Shown: positions 1 to 5,082 of the stretch, piece by piece
How the letters are laid out: the number at the start of each line of letters is the position of its first letter
How positions within the stretch are numbered: position 1 is the stretch's first letter
Origin: an uncultured Clostridia bacterium
Lineage (GTDB): Bacteria; Bacillota; Clostridia; Oscillospirales; Ruminococcaceae
Length of the DNA stretch: 5,082 nucleotides
Assembly (NCBI GenBank): GCA_947628385.1
Contig: CANQZS010000142.1
Coordinates: 1-5,082 of the forward strand
Direction of reading: 5' to 3'
Notes under the pieces: model-generated
Seen by the model: the letters and a program-made list of their open reading frames with translations, nothing else
What the model was told of the DNA's origin: nothing
The model's database searches: none
Made by a program: the position numbers and the translations under genes

Positions 1-38
1 ATACGTTCCGGATCATACAAGATGCAAAGAAATGAGTT

Positions 39-45
39 AGGAGAG
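39..45 (+). promoter_or_regulatory. Ribosome binding site of HPr
   Basis: AGGAGAG lies 6 nt before the ATG at 52. It decides against the in-frame upstream ATG at 22, which has no purine-rich element before it within the window. The upstream sequence (1-38) is too short to identify a gene; two + frames close with stops at 33-35 and 38-40, either of which could end an upstream gene. Confidence 0.85.
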
Positions 46-51
46 AGTATT

Positions 52-324
52 ATGTTCGTTAAAGATGTAATGGTTCAGAATCAGGTTGGTCTTCATGCAC
101 GTCCTGCTACCTTCTTTATCCAGAAGGCTAATGAGTTCAAGTCTTCCATCTGGATCGAAAAGGAGGAGCGCCGCGTAAACGCTAAGTCACTTCTCGGTAT
201 CCTTTCCCTCGGCATTGTCGGCGGTACACAGATCAGAATTATTGCCGACGGAGCAGATGAAGAAGCTGCCGTTGCAGGTCTTATCGAGCTTGTAGAGAGT
301 GGTTTCGCCGAGGAAACAAGATAA
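52..324 (+). CDS. ptsH: HPr phosphocarrier protein of the PTS
   Basis: HPr accepts a phosphate from enzyme I (phosphoenolpyruvate-derived) on a histidine and passes it to sugar-specific enzyme II components in the cytoplasm. The 90-residue product has the active-site motif GLHARPA with the histidine exactly at residue 15, and NAKSLLGILSLG with the regulatory serine at residue 46, the site used by HPr kinase/phosphorylase in Firmicutes for carbon catabolite control. Crh paralogues replace His15, so this is a true HPr by sequence. Length is close to the usual 85-90. An in-frame ATG lies at 22, but I chose the ATG at 52 because AGGAGAG at 39-45 sits at the right distance and because this start puts His and Ser at the canonical 15 and 46. 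No enzyme I or permease gene is visible beside it, and it ends in its own terminator. Confidence 0.96.
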   Translation: MFVKDVMVQNQVGLHARPATFFIQKANEFKSSIWIEKEERRVNAKSLLGILSLGIVGGTQIRIIADGADEEAAVAGLIELVESGFAEETR

Positions 325-344
325 AGACGATCCGATAATTTTCA

Positions 345-382
345 GAGCGCAGTCGTTCTTGCTGCGCTCGTTTTTATTTTTT
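345..382 (+). terminator. Intrinsic terminator after HPr
   Basis: GAGCGCAG (345-352) pairs perfectly with CTGCGCTC (362-369) around a 9-nt loop, an 8-bp GC-rich stem. G370 and a T-rich tract from 371 (five T, one A, six T) follow directly. This is a textbook rho-independent terminator 20 nt after the HPr stop. It should separate HPr from the next transcription unit. Confidence 0.93.
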
Positions 383-388
383 ATTGGC

Positions 389-417
389 TTGACGTAAACG
401 GAAAAACGTGGTATAAT
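389..417 (+). promoter_or_regulatory. Sigma-A type promoter with extended -10
   Basis: TTGACG (389-394) and a perfect TATAAT (412-417) are separated by 17 bp, with TG at 409-410 giving an extended -10 (TGGTATAAT). It lies immediately downstream of the HPr terminator, so it begins a new unit. Transcription is expected to start near 424, giving a 5' leader of about 110 nt before the SCP-2 gene. The near-consensus match suggests a strong housekeeping promoter. Confidence 0.9.
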
Positions 418-441
418 ATCAATACTTTAATGTTTATATCG

Positions 442-509
442 GTTCCCGATAAAAGCCTGCATATATGCGGCTTTGCGCAGATGTTCTGTCTGAGCTTTGA
501 TCAGGGAAC
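442..509 (+). promoter_or_regulatory. Structured 5' leader RNA, possible three-way junction
   Basis: The leader can fold into a closed element. In the basal helix GTTCCC (442-447) pairs with GGGAAC (504-509), GAT (448-450) with ATC (500-502) beside a bulged A503, and after an A451/G499 mismatch AAAGC (452-456) pairs with GCTTT (494-498), about 14 bp in all. Two inner hairpins fit between: CTGCA (457-461) with TGCGG (466-470, one G-U pair) around TATA, and CAGA (478-481) with TCTG (489-492). The ribosome binding site follows about 9 nt later. There is no T tract, so any control would be at translation or RNA stability. It does not match a riboswitch consensus I recognise. The folding was done by eye and no energies were computed; the second inner hairpin is weak. 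Confidence 0.45.
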
Positions 510-532
510 GGTACCAGAAAGGATAGGGGAAT

Positions 533-868
533 ATGACTTTTCAGGAAAATTTTGAAAACATCAAAAAAATATTTATGAAAGCTGACATCTCTAAGATCAG
601 CGGAGATATGGCTTTGCAGATCGACCTCACCGGCGAGGGCGCGGGAACCTTTTACGCTGAATTCAAGGGCGGAAAGCTTTCGGTAGAGCCTTATGACTAC
701 AAGGACAGGAACGCTCGTCTTATCGCGGATTCAAAGGATCTTATCAGGATCGCAGAGGGAAAGCTCGATCCGATACAGGCTTATTTCACAGGCAAGCTCA
801 AGGTCGAGGGAGATCTCGACAAGGCTCTTGTGCTTAAGGATCTTATCAAAACAAAGTCAAAAAAGTAA
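533..868 (+). CDS. SCP-2 sterol-carrier-domain protein
   Basis: A 111-residue cytoplasmic protein made of a single SCP-2 (sterol carrier protein 2) domain. The family folds as an alpha/beta sandwich with a hydrophobic tunnel that binds lipids or acyl chains; the ligand of bacterial stand-alone versions is mostly unknown. Visible family marks are the N-terminal helix (about residues 3-16), the strand region with GTFYAEFKGGKLSVE (about 38-52), and the C-terminal signature YFTGKLKVEGDLDKALVL (84-101) followed by a lysine-rich tail. No signal peptide or membrane segment is seen. The ATG at 533 is preceded by AAAGGATAGGGGA, with AAAGGA about 9 nt upstream. It is the first gene after the promoter at 389-417, and its leader is structured. 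The length is normal for the stand-alone family. The family call is confident; the biological role is not. Confidence 0.9.
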   Translation: MTFQENFENIKKIFMKADISKISGDMALQIDLTGEGAGTFYAEFKGGKLSVEPYDYKDRNARLIADSKDLIRIAEGKLDPIQAYFTGKLKVEGDLDKALVLKDLIKTKSKK

Positions 869-912
869 CGCTTTAAAGCATGATGAAAAATTCCGGTCAA
901 GGAGCGGTTTTT

Positions 913-1296
913 ATGATCGACAGGAGTTCCTGCGAAAAATATCTCAGAGCTGTCTTTGAGGACGTTCCGTCAAGGATCGTTCTGAGCAAGCCGCCTCATG
1001 GCTCGGAATTTGTTAAGATCCGCGTCCTGAGAACGGACAAGGGCTATATGTTTGAAAAGCTTACCCAAAAACAGGTATTCCACGAGAACCATTCCGAAAG
1101 AGAAGCTTTGGAAAGATGTCTGGAGCTTCTTTCGGAGGGCTGGTCACAGCTCAACGCATGGGGAGAACGGCTGGAATTTTCACTTTCCGTTTCAAAAAAG
1201 GGAAAGCTGCTTTTCGGTAAGCGTCTTAATACGCATAATGAGAACAAGACCGCAGAAAATCCTCATAACAGAAAAAAAGAATTATATCATTTCTGA
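913..1296 (+). CDS. Methyltransferase N-terminal part, frame broken at 3' end
   Basis: These 127 residues are the N-terminal domain of a class I SAM-dependent methyltransferase whose catalytic domain continues in another frame from 1280. The recognisable part is KLTQKQVFHENHS, then a helix rich in Glu and Leu (EREALERCLELL), then LSVSKKGKLLFGK, and finally the start of a HNRKK motif that in related Clostridia proteins runs straight into a (N/Q)YI block. Here the frame instead reads ELYHF and stops, which is the sign of a frameshift. I chose the ATG at 913 over the in-frame ATGs at 880 and 883 because AAGGAG (899-904) lies 8 nt before it. The gap to the SCP-2 stop is 44 nt, so co-transcription is likely. 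As written, this fragment would have no catalytic residues. The role of this domain is unknown to me; substrate recognition is a guess. Confidence 0.72.
   Translation: MIDRSSCEKYLRAVFEDVPSRIVLSKPPHGSEFVKIRVLRTDKGYMFEKLTQKQVFHENHSEREALERCLELLSEGWSQLNAWGERLEFSLSVSKKGKLLFGKRLNTHNENKTAENPHNRKKELYHF
1271..1279 (+). other. Homopolymer frameshift site (A7)
   Basis: A run of seven A's at 1272-1278, flanked by G on each side, lies exactly where the N-terminal reading frame stops matching the methyltransferase family and the catalytic frame begins to match. With six A's the codons would read His-Asn-Arg-Lys-Lys-Asn-Tyr-Ile-Ile and the two parts would join into one 395-residue protein, starting at 913 and ending at 2101. 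The change is therefore one extra A. It may be a sequencing or assembly error, a real mutation, or a site of transcriptional slippage. Confidence 0.85.
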
Positions 1297-2101
1297 GGAT
1301 AAGCCCTTTCCCGCTCTGGTGGATATGGGCATATTTACTAAGGACGGAAAAATAGTAAATTCCATGTATGATAAATTCCGGCAGATAAATCGTTTTGCGG
1401 AGATCATCGACGACGCTCTGAGAGAAAAAAAGGATATTCCCAAGCCGCTTAGGGTAATGGACTTCGGCTGCGGGAAATCCTACCTGACATTTGTTCTTTA
1501 TCACTATTTTACCGAAATAATGGGAATAGAGACGGAAATGCTCGGTCTTGACCTGAAAGCCGACGTTATCGAAAAGTGTGGTGCCGCTGCGAAAAGATAC
1601 GGATATACCGGTCTGCGGTTTGAAACAGGGGACATCAGCAGCGCTTCCATGAGCGGCAGGCTCGATATTGCCGTAACGCTCCACGCCTGCGATACCGCTA
1701 CGGACTACGCTCTGTATAACGCGGTGATAAGAGGCGCTGAGATGATTTTTTCGGTGCCGTGCTGTCAGCATGAGCTTAACGGACAGATGAAAACGGACAA
1801 TTTTTCTCTTCTGACAAGATACGGTATAATCAAGGAGCGCACTGCGGCTCTTTTTACCGACGCTATAAGGGCGAATCTTCTGGAGAGCTGCGGATATAAA
1901 ACTCAGCTTCTGGAATTTATAGATCTTGAACATACTCCGAAAAATATACTTATAAGAGCGGTAAAAAGGGAAAATTCCATTGAGAACCGCATAATGTATC
2001 TTTCCGAGGCTGAAAGGGTGATGAGGGAATTTTCCTTTGAGCCGACGCTTTATAAGCTCCTTATGGAAGGGGGAAAGCTGCCGGTCGGGACGATCCGGTG
2101 A
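1280..2101 (+). CDS. SAM-dependent methyltransferase catalytic domain
   Basis: This is the catalytic part of the broken gene that starts at 913; numbering below assumes the restored 395-residue protein. It should transfer a methyl group from S-adenosylmethionine; the substrate is unknown. After YDKFRQINRF (152-161) come motif I VMDFGCGKSYLTF (181-193), the acidic end of strand 2 in LGLDLKADVIE (210-220), GD at 239-240, VTLHACDTATDYAL (254-267) and SVPCCQHEL (280-288). The DFGCGKSYLTF plus PCCQHE combination resembles the Methyltransf_32 (PF13679, GSTCD-like) family. The in-frame ATG at 1325 has no usable Shine-Dalgarno (GGTGGA almost touches it), so independent initiation looks unlikely; I place the feature start where this frame takes over from the N-terminal one. 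No stop interrupts it down to TGA at 2099-2101, which argues against an old, decaying pseudogene. YfhO begins 7 nt later. Confidence 0.82.
   Translation, partial: NYIISEDKPFPALVDMGIFTKDGKIVNSMYDKFRQINRFAEIIDDALREKKDIPKPLRVMDFGCGKSYLTFVLYHYFTEIMGIETEMLGLDLKADVIEKCGAAAKRYGYTGLRFETGDISSASMSGRLDIAVTLHACDTATDYALYNAVIRGAEMIFSVPCCQHELNGQMKTDNFSLLTRYGIIKERTAALFTDAIRANLLESCGYKTQLLEFIDLEHTPKNILIRAVKRENSIENRIMYLSEAERVMREFSFEPTLYKLLMEGGKLPVGTIR
2097..2101 (+). promoter_or_regulatory. Ribosome binding site overlapping a stop codon
   Basis: GGTGA, a match to the GGUGA portion of the anti-Shine-Dalgarno complement, contains the methyltransferase TGA stop and lies 7 nt before the ATG at 2109. The alternative AAGG at 2103-2106 is only 2 nt from the ATG, too close to act well. 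The arrangement suggests that ribosomes finishing the methyltransferase reinitiate on the membrane protein gene. Confidence 0.5.
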
Positions 2102-2108
2102 CAAGGCT

Positions 2109-4466
2109 ATGGAAACAACGTTAAAGACCTCCGGCAGGAAAAAGCGGTACGCCTTGGCATTTCTGGCAGGACTTCTGCCGTTCCTGCTGACGGCGGTATC
2201 ATTTGCCGTTCAAAGCGGCGGGATATTCTATATGAACGGCGATTTTAACTCACAGCAGCTGCCGTTCACATTTTATATAAGCAGAAATATCAGGGCGCTG
2301 CGCTTTCCGGAATTTGATTTCAGCGCGGGAGCGGGTCTTGATTATATAAACGCTTATTCATTTTATGGTCTGTTCAGTCCGTTCACACTGATATATGCGC
2401 TGTTTCCGGACAGTCTGCTGCCGTATGCCGCTGCGTTGGTGATAGCTCTTAAATTCGGCGTCTGCGGACTTTCGGCATATATTTATATTTCAAGGTACTG
2501 TAAAACGGAGGAATACGCTCTTATAGGCGCGCTTCTTTATGCGTATTCAGGATATGTAATGATAACGCTGATGTTCCATTATCTGGACGCACTGGCGTTT
2601 TTTCCGCTTATGCTCGCAGCTCTGGAATCGGCGGTAAACGAAAAACGGAGAGGCGTTTTCGGAGCGGCTGTTTTTTTATGCGCTGCCGTTAATTATTACA
2701 TATTCGGAATGGCGGCGATCTTTATAGTGATATATTTTATCCTGAGACATTCGGACAAAAGCTTCAGGATAACGGTAAAGGACTTTTTCTGCCTTGCTGC
2801 GGAAACCGTTCTCGGAATAATGGCAGCCGGAATAGTTATAGTTCCGGCTGTGGTATATATGCTGAACAGTCCGCGTCTCGGAGAGCCATTCGGGAGCATA
2901 CGTGATATGCTGCTTTATGAAACTCCTTGGAGATACGGCAGGATATTGCAGGCAATGTTCACATTTCCGGATCAGTCCGGAAATACTAATATTTTTCCGG
3001 ATCTCAGCGACGATTATCCCTATGGCTCGATGTGGTCATCGCTGGCTATGTATGTGCCGATGTTCGGAATATCGGGAGCGCTGGCGTTTGCCTTGGCGGA
3101 CAGAAAAAGCTGGCTTTCAAGACTTTTTGCTGTCTGTGTTGTCATGGCGTTCGTTCCGGTGCTGAACGGACTGTTTTCTATGGGAAGCTCGCTTTACTAT
3201 GCAAGGTGGATGTTTGCGCCTACGCTGATGATCTCGCTTATGACGGCTTGCGCTCTTGAAAACGATCCAAGGTATTTTAAAGCAGGTCTTGCAGCGGAGG
3301 CGGCGGCTATCGTACTGCTTGCCGCGTTTTCGGTAATATTCCCCATTGAGAGCCTTGCCCGCTGGGAGGCTATGGCTTCATACAGCAATGTTCAGAAGTG
3401 GATAGATCTGTCATTGTCGGCTGTAGGCATATTATCAGCCTTTGTTATGCTGCTTATAATGAAAAGAGACAGCACATATCCGCAGAAGCTGCTTGTTGTG
3501 GCTGCGGCGTTTGCATTTGCTTTTTCTGAGATCACCATGCTTTTTTCACGCGGAGAGACCGATGATCCGGAGCTGTATGCTCAGTCGGCATATTCGGTCG
3601 GTATTGATAAAGAGTCTCCAGAGGGATCAAGGGTGAATATGAGCAGCGATCTTGACAATAGGAATATATTATGGGGAACGTCCTCGCCGTTTTTCTTTAC
3701 AAGCATAGTCACTCCGTATCTTGACAGCTACTGCCGCGCGCTGGATATAGAAGACGCCGGTATGAGAAAGGATATTTCCGTTCAATGCCTTATGTCGGTA
3801 AAGGATCTGATAATGTATTATCCGGCAGCGTACGGTGAGGACAGGGAATTTATCGAAAATATTCCCGAAGCATTGGGCTACGGGGGAATGTTTACATATA
3901 ATGGCGCAGACGATATGTATTTTTATTATGAGAACAGGAATTATATCCCCATGGGCTTTTGCTATGAATACTGCATTTCTGAGGAGGATATTCTTGCGCT
4001 GGATAAGGATATAAGAGGCAGGCTTATGCTGAAAGCTATGGTCGTAGAGGATACTGATGAAGTTTCGGAATATCTGGCTCCTATCCCCAAGGAGGAAATT
4101 TACGCTCTTGATGATGAGGAGCTTTCCGCAGAATGTGCAAAACGCGCGGAGATCTCGGCTTCACACTATTTTACGGACGATGATTCCTATAACGCCGAGA
4201 TAGAGCTTGACGAGCCGGAGCTGGTATTTTTCAGCGTTGCCTATGACAAGGGCTTTACAGCTTATGTGGACGGCGAGGAGGTCCCGCTGATAAAGGCAAA
4301 TTTCGGATTTCAGGCTATACCCGTTCCGGAGGGACGGCATACGGTGCGCTGCGTTTATCATTCCGTACCGAGAGATATTGGAGCCGCTTGTTCGGCGGCA
4401 GGCATTATCGGATCGGGCGTTTATATTGCTGTTTGCATAAAATTGCGGAGAAAAAAGTCGGTCTGA
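2109..4466 (+). CDS. YfhO-family polytopic membrane protein
   Basis: The 785-residue protein belongs by pattern to the YfhO family (PF09586), membrane proteins with a GT-C-like layout. In Bacillus subtilis YfhO is linked to glycosylation of lipoteichoic acid together with CsbB; the substrate here is not known. A basic N-terminus (RKKR at 10-13) precedes the first membrane segment (14-34). An outside loop has MNGDFNSQQLPF with Asp45, where GT-C enzymes carry a catalytic or substrate-binding acid, then FSAGAGLDYINAYSFYGLFSPF (71-92). About eleven further membrane segments lie between 100 and 480. A soluble region (about 481-750) includes ENRNYIPMGF (608-617) and a beta-rich end with AYVDGEEVPL (719-729 region) and EGRHTV. 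A last segment at about 758-777 is followed by basic LRRKKSV. The in-frame ATG at 2037 lies inside the methyltransferase gene and gives no sensible N-terminus, so ATG 2109 is preferred. No CsbB or GtcA-like partner is in view. Confidence 0.88.
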   Translation: METTLKTSGRKKRYALAFLAGLLPFLLTAVSFAVQSGGIFYMNGDFNSQQLPFTFYISRNIRALRFPEFDFSAGAGLDYINAYSFYGLFSPFTLIYALFPDSLLPYAAALVIALKFGVCGLSAYIYISRYCKTEEYALIGALLYAYSGYVMITLMFHYLDALAFFPLMLAALESAVNEKRRGVFGAAVFLCAAVNYYIFGMAAIFIVIYFILRHSDKSFRITVKDFFCLAAETVLGIMAAGIVIVPAVVYMLNSPRLGEPFGSIRDMLLYETPWRYGRILQAMFTFPDQSGNTNIFPDLSDDYPYGSMWSSLAMYVPMFGISGALAFALADRKSWLSRLFAVCVVMAFVPVLNGLFSMGSSLYYARWMFAPTLMISLMTACALENDPRYFKAGLAAEAAAIVLLAAFSVIFPIESLARWEAMASYSNVQKWIDLSLSAVGILSAFVMLLIMKRDSTYPQKLLVVAAAFAFAFSEITMLFSRGETDDPELYAQSAYSVGIDKESPEGSRVNMSSDLDNRNILWGTSSPFFFTSIVTPYLDSYCRALDIEDAGMRKDISVQCLMSVKDLIMYYPAAYGEDREFIENIPEALGYGGMFTYNGADDMYFYYENRNYIPMGFCYEYCISEEDILALDKDIRGRLMLKAMVVEDTDEVSEYLAPIPKEEIYALDDEELSAECAKRAEISASHYFTDDDSYNAEIELDEPELVFFSVAYDKGFTAYVDGEEVPLIKANFGFQAIPVPEGRHTVRCVYHSVPRDIGAACSAAGIIGSGVYIAVCIKLRRKKSV

Positions 4467-4530
4467 AAAATTGCACAAAAATTGTTCGGCTATATTGAAA
4501 TAATTTTATCTTCAAATTCATAAAAATGAC

Positions 4531-4559
4531 TTGACTAAATGCTCGTAAAGTGTTATCCT
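4531..4559 (+). promoter_or_regulatory. Promoter of guaB
   Basis: TTGACT (4531-4536) and TATCCT (4554-4559) are 17 bp apart, with TG at 4551-4552 forming an extended -10. The start would fall near 4566, giving a leader of about 50 nt with no room for a riboswitch. The flanking sequence (4467-4530) is AT-rich and contains no convincing terminator for the upstream gene, only weak inverted repeats such as TTGAA/TTCAA around 4496-4515. Confidence 0.72.
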
Positions 4560-4615
4560 ATATAGAAATATCCGAATAAATGATCTGAAAGCAAATTTAA
4601 TAAGGAGGTAATTTT

Positions 4616-5082
4616 ATGCCGATAACAAACTGCGAAAACAAGTTCGTTAAAGAGGGTCTTACTTTTGACGATGTACTGCTCATTCCGGCAAAGTCTGACT
4701 GTACGCCTAATATGGTCGATCTGAGAACGAGACTTGCAAAGGACATCATGCTCAATACTCCTATTATGACTTCCGCCATGGATACCGTCACAGAAGCCAA
4801 TATGGCAATTGCAATTGCAAGAGAGGGCGGTATCGGCATAATACACAAAAATATGACGATCGAAAAGCAGGCTGACGAGGTGGATAAGGTAAAGCGCTCG
4901 GAAAACGGCGTTATAGTAAATCCGTTCTCGCTTACTCCGGACAGGCTCGTTTCAGAGGCTGACGAGCTTATGGGAAAATACAGGATCTCCGGCGTTCCGG
5001 TAGTGGATAAGGAGGGAAAGCTGGTAGGTATCCTTACAAACCGTGACCTCCGCTTCCTGACGGATTTTAATACTCCTATAGG
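4616..5082 (+). CDS. guaB: IMP dehydrogenase, 5' part, runs off window
   Basis: IMP dehydrogenase oxidises IMP to XMP with NAD+, the committed step of GMP synthesis, as a cytoplasmic tetramer. The 155 visible residues contain the N-terminal family block LTFDDVLLIPAKS (15-27), then NTPIMTSAMDTVTEANMA (47-64) and AREGGIGIIHKNM (68-80) of the catalytic barrel. The first CBS domain of the Bateman module begins at about residue 97, with YRISGVPVVDKEGKLVGILTN in its core and NRDLRF at its end. The active-site cysteine loop and second CBS domain lie beyond the window. The start is fixed by AAGGAGG at 4602-4608, 7 nt before ATG 4616, the best ribosome binding site in the window. It has its own promoter and appears independent of the upstream operon. 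It is open to the last base. Confidence 0.97.
   Translation, partial: MPITNCENKFVKEGLTFDDVLLIPAKSDCTPNMVDLRTRLAKDIMLNTPIMTSAMDTVTEANMAIAIAREGGIGIIHKNMTIEKQADEVDKVKRSENGVIVNPFSLTPDRLVSEADELMGKYRISGVPVVDKEGKLVGILTNRDLRFLTDFNTPI

Noticed and set aside
22..51. Longer HPr start at ATG 22
   Set aside because: It lacks a ribosome binding site and would move the active histidine and regulatory serine away from residues 15 and 46; AGGAGAG at 39-45 supports ATG 52.
430..555. A 41-codon open frame starting in the SCP-2 leader and overlapping its start
   Set aside because: It has no Shine-Dalgarno, begins only a few nt after the predicted transcription start, and resembles no known leader peptide; an open frame of this length is easily due to chance.
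870..879. Palindrome GCTTTAAAGC after the SCP-2 stop as a terminator
   Set aside because: It has no loop, is AT-rich in the middle, and no T tract follows, so it would not form a stable terminator hairpin.
1272..1279. dnaX-like A-AAA-AAG slippery site for programmed -1 frameshifting
   Set aside because: The codons here are AGA-AAA-AAA-GAA, so the heptamer is out of phase, and a -1 shift would not enter the catalytic frame.
1226..2104. Long minus-strand open frame (292 codons) opposite the methyltransferase
   Set aside because: The translation has no recognisable domain, no ribosome binding site was evident, and the + strand in this stretch carries clear methyltransferase motifs; it is a shadow of the coding strand.
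4560..4615. Purine-type riboswitch before guaB
   Set aside because: The predicted leader is only about 50 nt, with no paired helices or conserved purine-aptamer core.

Overview
The window looks like ordinary chromosome from a low-to-moderate GC Firmicute, most likely a Clostridia member of the Oscillospiraceae/Ruminococcus type. The grounds are Gram-positive signals (strong AGGAG-type ribosome binding sites, a TTGACG-N17-TATAAT promoter with extended -10), an HPr carrying the Firmicute regulatory Ser46, and protein families common in gut Clostridia. This placement is inference from memory of the families, not from a search. All recognised genes are on the + strand. I see no mobile element, CRISPR array, tRNA or rRNA.

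Layout: (1) 52-324 encodes HPr, the PTS phosphocarrier, and ends in a clear intrinsic terminator at 345-382. (2) A strong promoter at 389-417 starts a second transcription unit. Its leader of about 110 nt can fold into a compact three-way junction (442-509) just before the ribosome binding site of an SCP-2 sterol-carrier-like protein (533-868). (3) After 44 nt comes a class I SAM-dependent methyltransferase gene (913-2101). Its reading frame is broken by one extra A in a run of seven A's at 1272-1278, so the N-terminal domain (913-1296) and the catalytic domain (from 1280) lie in different frames. (4) Seven nt after the methyltransferase stop, a 785-residue YfhO-family polytopic membrane protein begins (2109-4466). 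Its Shine-Dalgarno appears to be built into the end of the methyltransferase gene, which suggests translational coupling. (5) After an AT-rich gap with its own promoter (4531-4559), guaB (IMP dehydrogenase) begins at 4616 and runs off the window.

The genes do not form one obvious pathway. HPr is sugar transport and carbon control; guaB is GMP synthesis. The middle three genes (SCP-2, methyltransferase, YfhO) are probably co-transcribed, pairing a lipid-binding-type protein with a membrane glycosyltransferase-like protein, but a shared function is speculation. The two points most worth a second look are the homopolymer frameshift in the methyltransferase and the structured leader of the SCP-2 gene. 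I did not find convincing evidence of a wholly new system.
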